Positions 8,348 through 16,400 of a stretch of DNA of 41,614 nucleotides are shown here, one piece after another. Position 1 is the first letter of the stretch; each line of letters starts with the position of its first letter. The notes beneath the pieces were generated by a model. That model saw only the letters and a list, made by a program, of their open reading frames with translations, did not search any database and had not been told where the DNA came from. This DNA is from JANNHP01 sp031404455. Lineage in GTDB: Bacteria; Planctomycetota; JAJSAM01; JAJVHW01. The translations under genes and the position numbers were made by a program. The stretch is taken from contig JANNHP010000054.1 in NCBI GenBank assembly GCA_031404455.1, positions 1 through 41,614 of the forward strand, read 5' to 3'.

Positions 8348-9193
8348 TCACTTCGGCAGATCGGGGAGGCGCGCTTCGGGCACGAGGCGCCGGAGGTCGT
8401 CGTACTGCGTCGCTCGTTCGTCGTCCGGCAGAGCGCAGATCTCGGCCAGCGCTGCGGCGAGCTTCCCCGACCCGGTGGCCGTCTCGATGTTCGCGGCGAG
8501 CCGCGGGTCACCGTCTTCGGTCCAGCGCTCCGCCACGCGGCGGAACGCCTCCTCCGCACGGCGCAGACACGCCGCCGCGTCGCCGAAGCGCCCCGCTCCG
8601 AGGTGCTCCACGCCCCGTCCGAGGGAGGCGATCGCAGTCCCGTGCCAAGGCTCGATCCACTGCGGGCGCAGGCGGACGGCCTCGTCGAAGTCGCGCCGGG
8701 CAGACTCGAGCGGCCCAGCGGCGTCGACGTCGCGCACGAACCCGGCCTTCATCGAGGGATCGCTGTTCAGCCTGAGCAGCGCGTACCGCCCCCGCGCCGC
8801 GTGAGCCCTCGCTTCCCCTGGGTTGAGATCGACGGTCCGTGAGAGGACGCGCCAGCCCTCGCGGCCGAACGACCAGCGCACCGCCGGGTCCGTGTGCCCC
8901 TCGGCGAGATTGAAGCCCAGGGCGCGGGCGATGAAGTCGCCGCTCGACACGAGCTGTGGCTCGAGCTCGCTGATCGCCGCGAACGCGACCTGGGCGTCGT
9001 CTTCGCGCTGGTCCATGACCGCCTGGTCCGCACGCATCCAGAGCACCTGGACGGCGATCGCCGTGAAGCCGCCGAGGAGGCTCGCCGCGCCGGGCGCCGC
9101 GCGCTGCGTAGTGCGGCGGTCGTCGGACTCGCGCCCGAGGATCGCCGCGCCGATGAGGAGCGGGAGCACGAAGAGGATGGTGGGAGGTTTCAT
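8348..9193 (-). CDS. TPR-like membrane-anchored protein of unknown function
   Basis: The 281-residue product has an N-terminal hydrophobic segment (about 4-20) that may be a signal anchor, and a second hydrophobic stretch (about 36-52). The rest is alpha-helical with TPR-like spacing: LWMRADQAVMDQREDDAQVA, then AAISELEP, then a Trp/Arg-rich block (VRWSFGREGWRVLSRTVDLNPG) and EAVRLRPQWIEPWHG. It resembles a loose family of bacterial membrane TPR proteins with WLRAD near the first repeat; this is pattern memory, not a search. It lies alone on the minus strand, divergent from the glycan cluster. Upstream is an unusual low-GC region with a 16-bp hairpin and palindromes. Confidence 0.7.
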   Translation of the reverse strand: MKPPTILFVLPLLIGAAILGRESDDRRTTQRAAPGAASLLGGFTAIAVQVLWMRADQAVMDQREDDAQVAFAAISELEPQLVSSGDFIARALGFNLAEGHTDPAVRWSFGREGWRVLSRTVDLNPGEARAHAARGRYALLRLNSDPSMKAGFVRDVDAAGPLESARRDFDEAVRLRPQWIEPWHGTAIASLGRGVEHLGAGRFGDAAACLRRAEEAFRRVAERWTEDGDPRLAANIETATGSGKLAAALAEICALPDDERATQYDDLRRLVPEARLPDLPK

Positions 9194-9231
9194 GACGAGG
9201 AGCCGGGTTTACATGAGAAGCGCCTCCGCCG

Positions 9232-9266
9232 CGCTTTTCCGGCTGACTTCGTCAGCCGGAAAAGCG
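9232..9266. terminator. Strong 16-bp hairpin, terminator-like
   Basis: A perfect 16-bp stem (9232-9247 with 9251-9266) closes on a TTC loop. It has a run of four T in one arm and four A in the other. It lies 39 bp upstream of the minus-strand start at 9193, so it is either an attenuator in that gene's leader or the relic terminator of a lost neighbour. Confidence 0.55.
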
Positions 9267-9453
9267 ATCCAAGTGGAACTGGAGCGTCTGTTGGAAAGAC
9301 GTCTTTGTAGAAGTCCGATCCAACTTACACGTAATTGGTTACGGCGTGAGAAACTCAAAAGCTGACGTTGAGAACGTCGCCGAATATGGCGGAGCTGGGT
9401 CGAGTCCTCATCTCGCGTGCCGGGCCGCCTGCGCCTCGCTCCCGCTTCAGTGT

Positions 9454-9478
9454 CGGCGCGGCGTTCGACGCCGCGCCG
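9454..9478 (+). other. GC-rich leader hairpin before the radical SAM gene
   Basis: A 10-bp perfect stem (9454-9463 with 9469-9478) with loop TTCGA ends 19 bp before the ATG at 9498. It would form in the mRNA leader and could affect access to the start. No U-tract follows it. Confidence 0.45.
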
Positions 9479-9497
9479 CGGGTACCATCCGCGCCCG

Positions 9498-10457
9498 ATG
9501 GGTCGACTCGGTTTCGTCAAGGACGCCTACCTCCGCACGCGAGCGGCGGTCGAACCCAAGATCCAGCGCGCGGCGTCGCTGCACCTCCACCCGCACCTCA
9601 GGCGCGCGGTCATCCGCGAGCTCAATCTGGAGCTCTGCTCGGCGTGCAACCTGCGGTGCCGCTTCTGCTCGCTCGACTCGACGCTGCGCGCCGGCGTGAT
9701 GAAGCTCGAGACGCTCGACCGGGTGCTCGCCGAGATCCGAGACGACAGCAGGTTCGACGTCAAGGTCATGAACCTCCACCACTCCGGCGACGCACTCCTG
9801 CACCCGAAGTTCCCCGAGTTCGTGGAGCGCATCGCCGCCGAGAAGCGGGAGCGCGGGAGCCGGTTCCCGCACGTCAACCTGCTGACGAGCGCGACGCACC
9901 TCAGGGGAGACCGGGTCGAGGCGCTCCTCGCCTCGGACGCCGTGGACTGGATCCGGTTCTCGGTGGACGGCGGCAACCGCGCCGACTTCGAGGACATCCG
10001 CGTCGGCGCGAAGTGGGACGAGGTGCTCGGCAACATCAACGCCTTCCTCGACGAGGCCGAGCGCCGCGGCCTGAAGGTCCGCACCGGGATCATCGCAGTG
10101 TTCCCGCGGCCCGACCCGGAGCTCTCGCCGGAGTTCCGCGCGCTCGTCGCGCGGGTCACCAACTACATGCCGCGCATGCCTCACACGTGGGTCGGCAAGC
10201 AGGACGTCGGCGTCGAGAAGAAGCTCGTCCAGCCGACGGGGCTCTGTGCCTTCATCTTGAACCAGACCGTGATCCTCTACGACGGCAAGGTCACGCTCTG
10301 CTGCAACGACCTGAACGCGGAGGGGACGATCGGCAGCATCCACGACGAGACGCTCTACGACATCTTCCGCGGCCCGAAGCGCGCCGAAGCGATCGCGAAG
10401 ATGCGCGCCGACCGCCGCCGCGAACTCCGGCTCTGCGGCTCGTGCGAGATGGACTGA
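9498..10457 (+). CDS. Radical SAM/SPASM-domain enzyme
   Basis: This 319-residue protein has the radical SAM cluster motif C50-x3-C54-x2-C57. The C-terminal SPASM-type cysteines are C250, C268/C269 and C313/C316, which would bind auxiliary iron-sulphur clusters. Radical SAM enzymes cleave S-adenosylmethionine to start radical chemistry; SPASM members often act on peptides, but related proteins also occur in surface-polysaccharide loci. The substrate cannot be read from the sequence. The ATG at 9498 is preferred because the product starts with a short basic N-terminus of normal length before the motif. The gene heads a run of four closely packed genes with glycosyltransferases, so a role in sugar or lipid-linked glycan modification is inferred. 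Confidence 0.85.
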   Translation: MGRLGFVKDAYLRTRAAVEPKIQRAASLHLHPHLRRAVIRELNLELCSACNLRCRFCSLDSTLRAGVMKLETLDRVLAEIRDDSRFDVKVMNLHHSGDALLHPKFPEFVERIAAEKRERGSRFPHVNLLTSATHLRGDRVEALLASDAVDWIRFSVDGGNRADFEDIRVGAKWDEVLGNINAFLDEAERRGLKVRTGIIAVFPRPDPELSPEFRALVARVTNYMPRMPHTWVGKQDVGVEKKLVQPTGLCAFILNQTVILYDGKVTLCCNDLNAEGTIGSIHDETLYDIFRGPKRAEAIAKMRADRRRELRLCGSCEMD

Positions 10458-10469
10458 AGAGACGGTCGC

Positions 10470-11795
10470 GTGCCGACGATCGTCCTGATCGCCTACTACT
10501 TCCCCCCGCTCGGCGGCGTGGGGAGCCAGCGGGCGCTCTCCTTCGCGCGCCACCTGCCGGCGCTCGGCCACGACGTCGTCGTCGTGACGCCGCGTCGCGG
10601 CGCCTACGGACTCGACCCGACGCTCCCGGCCGACGATGCGCTCCCCGGCGTCCGCGTCGTGCGGACCGGATCGTTCGAGCCGGCCGTGATCGCGCGGAAG
10701 TTCAGACGGGGCGCTGGATCCGCGTCCGCGGCGGGGGACATGGTCGAGGGCGCGGGCGACGCTGGCATCGGCGCGCTGGTGCGCAGGGCGCTCGCCGCGA
10801 CGGTGTACTTCCCCGACCACGCGCGCGGGTGGGTCGGACCCGCGGCGCGCGCCGCGAAGAGGGCTGCGCGCGAGACCGGCGCGGTCGCGATCCTGTCCAC
10901 GAGCCCGCCCGTCTCGGCGCACCTCGCTGCGCTGAAAGCCGCGAGATCGCTCGATCTCCCGGCCGTGCTCGACTTCCGAGATCTCTGGACGGCGCACCGC
11001 GCCGACGCGGACCGGGGGCCGCGCGCGGAGGCGGAGCGGCGACTCGAGGTGGATCTCCTCCACGACGCCGCCGCGGTGACGACCGTCTCCGACGCGTGCC
11101 GAAAGTGGCTCCTCTCGCGATACGGTTCGGGCGCGGCGAAGCCGTTCCGCGTGCTGCGCAACGCGTACGAGGAGGCGGACTTCGCGGGGCCGGCGCCCCA
11201 GCGCGACGAGGGCGTCTTTCGCATCGTCCACGCGGGCACGCTCTACGGCGCGAAGCAGGACACGACCGCGTTCTTCCGGGCGCTCGCGCGCGTCCGCGAA
11301 GCGGGAGCGTTCGGTTCGCGCCGCGTCGAGGTCGTGCTCGCGGGGAAGGTGGACTCACAGGCGATGGAGGCGGCGCGGGCGGCGGGCTGCGGCGAACTCG
11401 TGCAGCTCCCGGGCTTCGTCTCGCACGACGAATCGGTGCGCCTCATGCGCGCGGCGACGGTGAACCTCCTGCTCACGTGGTCGGAGCCCGGGCCTGTCGC
11501 CGACGGCGTGTGCCCTGGGAAGATGTACGAGCAGATGGCCGCCGGACGGCCGGTGCTCGCGCTGGCGCTGCCGACGTGCGAGGCGGTCTCGCTCCTCGAC
11601 GAGACGGGCGGCGCGGCGGTCGCGCACCCCGACGACGAGACGGGGATCGCTGCCGCGCTCACGCGACTCGCCGCCGCCGACGCAGCGGGCGACGCCGCGC
11701 GCGCGGTCCCTCCGCGGACGGCTGCGGTCTCGCGCTTCTCCCGGCAATCCGTGGCCCGCGATCTCGCCGGCTTGCTAGCGTCCCTAGAGCGATGA
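10470..11795 (+). CDS. GT4-type glycosyltransferase
   Basis: The 441-residue product has the two-Rossmann layout of GT-B glycosyltransferases. The N-terminal domain opens with IAYYFPPLGGVGSQRALSFA and contains VLDFRDLW, typical of family GT4. The C-terminal domain starts near FRIVHAGTLYGAKQD and has the donor-binding region KMYEQMAAGRPVLALALP. It should transfer a sugar from a nucleotide-sugar to a growing glycan on the cytoplasmic face of the membrane; donor and acceptor are unknown. It uses a GTG start 12 bp after the radical SAM stop and ends overlapping the next gene (ATGA), so the cluster is co-transcribed. Confidence 0.88.
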   Translation: MPTIVLIAYYFPPLGGVGSQRALSFARHLPALGHDVVVVTPRRGAYGLDPTLPADDALPGVRVVRTGSFEPAVIARKFRRGAGSASAAGDMVEGAGDAGIGALVRRALAATVYFPDHARGWVGPAARAAKRAARETGAVAILSTSPPVSAHLAALKAARSLDLPAVLDFRDLWTAHRADADRGPRAEAERRLEVDLLHDAAAVTTVSDACRKWLLSRYGSGAAKPFRVLRNAYEEADFAGPAPQRDEGVFRIVHAGTLYGAKQDTTAFFRALARVREAGAFGSRRVEVVLAGKVDSQAMEAARAAGCGELVQLPGFVSHDESVRLMRAATVNLLLTWSEPGPVADGVCPGKMYEQMAAGRPVLALALPTCEAVSLLDETGGAAVAHPDDETGIAAALTRLAAADAAGDAARAVPPRTAAVSRFSRQSVARDLAGLLASLER

Positions 11796-13582
11796 CGCAC
11801 CTCCTGCCGCTCCTCGTCGCGCTCGCCGCGGCGCTCGTCCTCACGCCCGTCTCCATGTGGATCGCGCGCCGCGTCGGCGCAGTGGACCGCCCGAAGAGCG
11901 ACCGCTGGAGCAAGCGCGAGACGCCGCTGCTCGGCGGGATCGCGATCACCGCGGGCATCCTCGCCGGACTCTTCGCCACCCGCGCTGCCGAGCGCTCGAC
12001 GCTTGCCGTCGCGGGCGGCGTGCTGCTGCTCTTCGTCGTCGGGGTGTGGGACGACCTGCGCGGCCTGCGTCCGCAGTCGAAGCTCGTCGCGCAGGTCGTG
12101 GCGGCCGTCGTGCTGCTCGCTGGAGGCGTGAGGGCGGGCTGGCCGGAGGACAACCTGCTCTCGATCCCGCTCACGGTGCTCTGGGTCGTCGGCATCACGA
12201 ACGCTCTGAACCTCCTCGACAACATGGACGGTCTCGCCGCCGGCGTCGGCGCGATCACGGCCATTGCGGTCGCGATCTGCTCGTACGCGCTTCCGAACGG
12301 AGTGGGCGAGACGTCGGCGCTCGTCGCGATGGTCGCCGGCGGTGCCGCGCTCGGGTTCCTGCCCTGGAACGTCAACCCGGCCAAGTCGTTCATGGGCGAC
12401 GCGGGTTCGCTGCCGCTCGGGTTCGCGCTCGCCGCGGCGAGCCTCCTCGGCACGCACCGCGAGGCGGGTCAGATGGCCGTCGTGCTCGCGGGACCGCTCC
12501 TCGCGCTCGCGGTGCCGATCCTCGACACGACGTTCGTCTCGGTGCTGAGGAAGTGGCACGGGCGCGGCATCTCCGAGGGAGGACGCGACCATCTATCGCA
12601 CCGGCTCGTGGCACTCGGCATCCCGGAACGCCGCGCCGTCGCGACGCTGTGGACTCTCTCGGCGGTGTTCGGGGCGTTCGCGGTCGCGTCCACGCGACTC
12701 GACGTGCCCGGCAGCGTGCTCTTCATGGCGCTCGCGGTCCTCGCCGCGGGCGTCGTCGGCGTCGTGCTCGGGCGCGTGAAGGTGTACACGCGCGTCGCGG
12801 CGGCGAAGGACGCCGAGAAGACCGAGGAACTGCGCCGTACGTTCCTCAACTACGCGCAGGCGGCGGGGCCGCTCGCCGCCGACTTCCTGCTCGCGGGCGC
12901 GGCGTACGTCGCCGCGTTCGTCATCCGCTACATGGATCAGGGGGGAATCCCGTCGGGGGAGATGGAGCTCCTGAAGGAGTCGATCGCGCCGGTCGTGGCG
13001 ATCCAACTCGCGGCGCTCGCGGCGTCCGGCGTCTATCGCGGAGTGTGGCGGTTCTTCGGCGTCCGCGACGCGGCGTCGCTCGCGCGCGGGTGCGCGACCG
13101 GCGTCGTCGCGTCCACTCTCGCCGTCGTCTTCCTCTGGCGGTTCGCGCCGTACAGCCGCGCTGTGTTCGTCCTCGACGGCGCGCTGCTCGTGCTCTTCCT
13201 CTTCGGCGCGCGCACGTTCATGCGGTTCCTCGCCGACGCGTTCGGCGGCTTCCCGGAGGACGGCGTGAAGATCCTCGTCGTCGGCGCGGGCGACGCCGGG
13301 GCGCTGTGTCTCCAGGCGCTGCGCGCACGCGGCGGAGCGCGCGTCACGCCCGTCGGCATCCTCGACGACGACCCCGCGCTGCGCGGACGCCGCATCCACG
13401 GCGTGCTCGTGCTCGGCGGCACCGGCGAGCTCGAACGCCGGCTCGCGGAACTCCGTCCGCAGGAGGTCGTGCTGTCATCGCTGCCGGACGACGCGCGCGT
13501 CGAGGAAGTCCGCGCGATCGTCCGCGGCGCGGGCGCGCGGCTGACCTTGTCGCCGTACGCGAAGGCCTTCGCACCGCTCTGA
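11792..13582 (+). CDS. Fusion of a WecA/MraY-like phosphoglycosyltransferase and the N-terminal half of a FlaA1/CapD-type protein
   Basis: Residues 1 to about 335 form a multi-pass transferase of the WecA/TagO/MraY group, which loads a sugar-1-phosphate on undecaprenyl phosphate. Signatures are DD87-88, ALNLLDNMDGLAAG (138-151), FMGDAGSLPLG (200-210) and the DHLSHR loop (266-271). After a basic linker, residues from about 349 have four further hydrophobic segments. A nucleotide-binding CoA_binding_3-like domain follows (about 490-580, KILVVGAGDAGALCLQAL), as in the front half of FlaA1/CapD/WbpM proteins. The protein ends at 596 without the SDR dehydratase domain, so dehydratase activity is not expected. 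Start and stop both overlap neighbours (ATGA, TGATG). It probably initiates the glycan built by the flanking GT4 enzymes. Confidence 0.87.
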   Translation: MTHLLPLLVALAAALVLTPVSMWIARRVGAVDRPKSDRWSKRETPLLGGIAITAGILAGLFATRAAERSTLAVAGGVLLLFVVGVWDDLRGLRPQSKLVAQVVAAVVLLAGGVRAGWPEDNLLSIPLTVLWVVGITNALNLLDNMDGLAAGVGAITAIAVAICSYALPNGVGETSALVAMVAGGAALGFLPWNVNPAKSFMGDAGSLPLGFALAAASLLGTHREAGQMAVVLAGPLLALAVPILDTTFVSVLRKWHGRGISEGGRDHLSHRLVALGIPERRAVATLWTLSAVFGAFAVASTRLDVPGSVLFMALAVLAAGVVGVVLGRVKVYTRVAAAKDAEKTEELRRTFLNYAQAAGPLAADFLLAGAAYVAAFVIRYMDQGGIPSGEMELLKESIAPVVAIQLAALAASGVYRGVWRFFGVRDAASLARGCATGVVASTLAVVFLWRFAPYSRAVFVLDGALLVLFLFGARTFMRFLADAFGGFPEDGVKILVVGAGDAGALCLQALRARGGARVTPVGILDDDPALRGRRIHGVLVLGGTGELERRLAELRPQEVVLSSLPDDARVEEVRAIVRGAGARLTLSPYAKAFAPL

Positions 13583-14757
13583 TGGGATCTCCGGGACGCC
13601 TCGCCTACGCCCGCATGCAGGCCGCGACGATCGCGTCGCGCGCGGCGATCGCGTGGACGACGTCGCGCGCGACGCGCCACGCCCCGCCGCCGCGCGAGGG
13701 ACCGCTGCGCGTGCTGATGCTCGCGTCGCAGCCCGCGCCGCACGCGGCGACGCGACACCGGCTCGCGATCTGGGGCGAGCGTCTGCGTCGCGCGGGACAC
13801 GAAGTCGAACTGTCGCTTCCCGTGACGGGGGACGAAGGCGAGCGCCTGTTCCAGTGGACGACGACGGCGGACCGAGTGGAGTACCACCGGCGGATGCTCG
13901 CGTCGCGCGTCGCCGCGGTCGCGCACGCGGCGGAGTTCGACGTCGCGGTCATCCACCTGAACGACGTCCCGCACTGGGAGTACGGTCCGCCGTTCGTCGC
14001 CGCGGCGCTCGCGCGCACGGCGGGCCGCGTCGTCCTCGACCTCGACGACCTGCCCGTCGTCCGCGGCGAGGAGGCGCCGGGTCCGCGAGCCCGGCGTCTC
14101 GCGGAGGTCGCCGACGGCCTCGTCCTCGGCAACGAGGAACTGCGGCGCTGGTTCCCGTCGAAGTCCGCGTGGATCGTGCCGACGTGCATCGACACCGCCG
14201 CGTGGCCGGTCCCGGATCGATCCTCGCGCGCCGGACCGCCTGTGCTCGGCTGGATCGGCACGTCGGGCGCCTTCGCGTCCCTCGAGGCGCTAGCGCCGGT
14301 CCTCGCCGAGGCGTGCGCGCGGCACGGCGCGCGGCTTCGTGTGGTCTGCGACGTCGAACCACGTCTTCCCGGAGTTCCCGTGGACTTCGTGCGGTGGCGA
14401 GGCGGTCACGAGGCCGAGGACCTCTCGTCCATCGACGTCGGCCTGGCACCGCAGGAAGACGGTCCGATGGCGCGCTGCAAGTGCGGGCTCAAGGCGCTCG
14501 AGTACGCCGCGTCGGGTGCGGCGGTCCTAGCGTCGCCGGTCGGCGCGCTGCGCGAGATCGTGGTGCCGGGCGAGACCGGGCTCCACGCGACGACCCCCGA
14601 GGAATGGGCTCGGGCGCTCGACCTCCTGCTCGGGGACGCGGCGCTCCGGCGCCGGATGGGGACCGCCGGGCGGGCGGCGGTTGCGGCCCTGTGGTCGTTC
14701 GACGCGCACGCCGCGGCGTACGGGTACGCCCTGCGTGGAGGCGAGCCTGGAATGTGA
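13582..14757 (+). CDS. Second GT4-type glycosyltransferase
   Basis: This 391-residue protein has GT-B features: an N-terminal Rossmann start RVLMLASQPAPHAATRHRL (about 43-61), VVLDLDDLP (about 152-160), a linker, then the second domain at VLGWIGTSG. The GT4-type donor-binding segment is KCGLKALEYAASGAAVLASP, near residues 298-317. The start ATG overlaps the previous stop by one base (TGATG), showing tight coupling with the WecA-like fusion gene. It has no transmembrane helix and should act at the inner face of the membrane. Donor sugar unknown. It closes the glycan cluster; the following gene starts about 40 bp later and belongs to a different functional group. Confidence 0.85.
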   Translation: MGSPGRLAYARMQAATIASRAAIAWTTSRATRHAPPPREGPLRVLMLASQPAPHAATRHRLAIWGERLRRAGHEVELSLPVTGDEGERLFQWTTTADRVEYHRRMLASRVAAVAHAAEFDVAVIHLNDVPHWEYGPPFVAAALARTAGRVVLDLDDLPVVRGEEAPGPRARRLAEVADGLVLGNEELRRWFPSKSAWIVPTCIDTAAWPVPDRSSRAGPPVLGWIGTSGAFASLEALAPVLAEACARHGARLRVVCDVEPRLPGVPVDFVRWRGGHEAEDLSSIDVGLAPQEDGPMARCKCGLKALEYAASGAAVLASPVGALREIVVPGETGLHATTPEEWARALDLLLGDAALRRRMGTAGRAAVAALWSFDAHAAAYGYALRGGEPGM

Positions 14758-14799
14758 GGGATTCGTGTCGGCATGGGTAACCTGCCGAGGAATCCGAGA

Positions 14800-16380
14800 A
14801 TGAGACGCCGCACCGTCCCGCGCGCTTCGTTCGTCGCGATCCTCCTCTTGGGGGCCGCGTCGTCTCAAGCGGCGGGCCCGTCGCCGGAGTCCGAGGCTCG
14901 CCGGCTGGAGGACAGCCTCTACTTCGTCAGGTCGCTCGACCGAGGCTGGGAGCCCCTCCTCGCCGACCTCGATCGGTCGATCAAGGCCCTCACCGAAGCT
15001 CCGCCCGAGCGCGTCCGTCCGGTCCGGGTCACGGCCGACACCGCCCGCGAGATCGTCGCCGCGCGGCGGCTGAAGGAAGGCGAGCCGGGCGAGCCGCGCG
15101 CGCTCGAGCTCTTCGGCCAGCTCGCGCAGACGTCCGTCGACGAGACGAAGCGCCCGGTGTTCCACCGGACCTGCGCGGACATCCTCATGAACCAGGCCGA
15201 TCGCGCGGAGAAGGCCGGCGGCGACGCGAACTTCGCCAAGGCGTTCGACCTCGCCAGGGCGGCCCTCTCGCACGTGCCCGACTTCGACAAGGCGTTCCAG
15301 ATGATCGCGCGGCTCGGACTGAACGTGGCCCGATCGTTCCAGTCGAAGGAGGACTACGAGAACGCGCTCGCCAAGATCGCCGACACGGTCAAGACGCTGC
15401 GCGCCGCGGGAGTGAGGGACGACAGCAAGTCGCTCTCCGACGTCAACTCGCTGCAGGCGGAGATCCTCGAGAGCACGGGCGAACTCCGCATCCTCTGGCT
15501 CGGCGACGCGCAGGCTCTCCTCGGAGTCAAGGGCGGGAAGACGGACTACACGAACGCTTCGCTGCATTTCGTCGGCGCCGGGCGCGAGCCGCCCGCGCAG
15601 AGCGCCGCGAAGCCGCGGCGCATCCGGACCGGCCGGTGGAAGGTGAACGTCACGGGCGCCGGCGGGAGCGCCTCCTTCGAGACGACGGTCGAGATCTCGC
15701 GCAGCGGCGGCGAGCTGACGCTCGTCCCCGCTCTGCCCGACGGGATGCTGATCGTCCCCGCGGCGGGCGGCGCCGACGCGTTCCTCATCGACCGCACCGA
15801 GTGGAGCAATCAGCAGTACCAGTCGGTGACGGGACGCTCGCGCGGCGGCAAGCCGAGCGCGGCCGTCGCGGGCCTCTCGTTCGAGGAGGCGCAGGCCGCG
15901 GCGAACGCCGCCGGCAAGCGCCTTCCGTCGCTCGCGCAGTTCACGCACGCCGCGTTCGGCTCGCCCAACGCGAAGTCGCCGCGCTATCCCTGGGGCGACG
16001 ACGAGGCCGAGCCGGGGCGGCAGTTCGTCGGCGGAGCCGACGACGCGCAGGACGTCGAGAGCTGCCGTGACTATCCGTCGCGCAGCGGGTGCCTCAACAT
16101 GGCCGGCAACGTGTGGGAATGGCTCGACACCGGCTGGCTGATCGGCGGCGGCTGGAAGCAGATGTCGTTCAGCCGCGAGTGCCAGCCGCCCGACGACTCC
16201 GGCCTCCAGCCGTGGACCGCGGATCTCCTGCGCGATCCGCTGCCCTCCGACGAGGTCTACAACCGCTTCACGAACAAGGCCGAAGAGGCCAAGTACTGGA
16301 AGTACCACGCGACTGCAGAGACCACGCTGGCGCAGGCGGGGTTGCGATGCATCGTTCCGCTCGGCAAGCCACGGAGGTGA
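14800..16380 (+). CDS. Secreted protein with C-terminal FGE-sulfatase (SUMF1) fold
   Basis: The product (526 residues from the ATG at 14800; 535 from 14773) has an N-terminal signal peptide (TVPRASFVAILLLGAASSQA) and a helical middle (about 25-240). The C-terminal domain is of the formylglycine-generating-enzyme/lectin-like fold, seen as IDRTEWSNQQYQ, KRLPSLAQFTHAAFG, YPWGDD and LNMAGNVWEWLDTGW. The paired catalytic cysteines found in true FGEs near the GGxW motif are not evident (IGGGWKQMSFSREC has one Cys), so it is more likely a binding or structural member. The start at 14800 has GAGG 9 bp upstream. It opens the signalling cluster and overlaps or abuts the lipoprotein gene. Confidence 0.82.
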   Translation: MRRRTVPRASFVAILLLGAASSQAAGPSPESEARRLEDSLYFVRSLDRGWEPLLADLDRSIKALTEAPPERVRPVRVTADTAREIVAARRLKEGEPGEPRALELFGQLAQTSVDETKRPVFHRTCADILMNQADRAEKAGGDANFAKAFDLARAALSHVPDFDKAFQMIARLGLNVARSFQSKEDYENALAKIADTVKTLRAAGVRDDSKSLSDVNSLQAEILESTGELRILWLGDAQALLGVKGGKTDYTNASLHFVGAGREPPAQSAAKPRRIRTGRWKVNVTGAGGSASFETTVEISRSGGELTLVPALPDGMLIVPAAGGADAFLIDRTEWSNQQYQSVTGRSRGGKPSAAVAGLSFEEAQAAANAAGKRLPSLAQFTHAAFGSPNAKSPRYPWGDDEAEPGRQFVGGADDAQDVESCRDYPSRSGCLNMAGNVWEWLDTGWLIGGGWKQMSFSRECQPPDDSGLQPWTADLLRDPLPSDEVYNRFTNKAEEAKYWKYHATAETTLAQAGLRCIVPLGKPRR

Positions 16381-16400
16381 TCGTGTTCCAGAGGAATCTG

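Larger units (their letters stand above)
9194..9497. other. Divergent intergenic region with hairpins and palindromes
   Basis: This 304-bp gap between divergent genes has no plausible ORF. It is more AT-rich than its surroundings, notably 9270-9370. It holds the 16-bp hairpin at 9232-9266, a perfect 12-bp palindrome AAAGACGTCTTT (9295-9306), an inverted repeat CGTAA-TTGG-TTACG (9330-9343), and a 10-bp GC hairpin (9454-9478) just ahead of the radical SAM gene. GATCCAAGT and GATCCAACT recur at 9266 and 9318. Such a density of dyads suggests regulation in both directions. I found no convincing -35/-10 pair. Confidence 0.5.

Noticed and set aside
9368..11791. In-frame upstream extension of the WecA-like fusion to 9368
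   Set aside because: The extension overlaps the radical SAM and GT4 genes in another frame and is Arg/Pro-rich; the ATG at 11792 gives a normal membrane start and an ATGA overlap.
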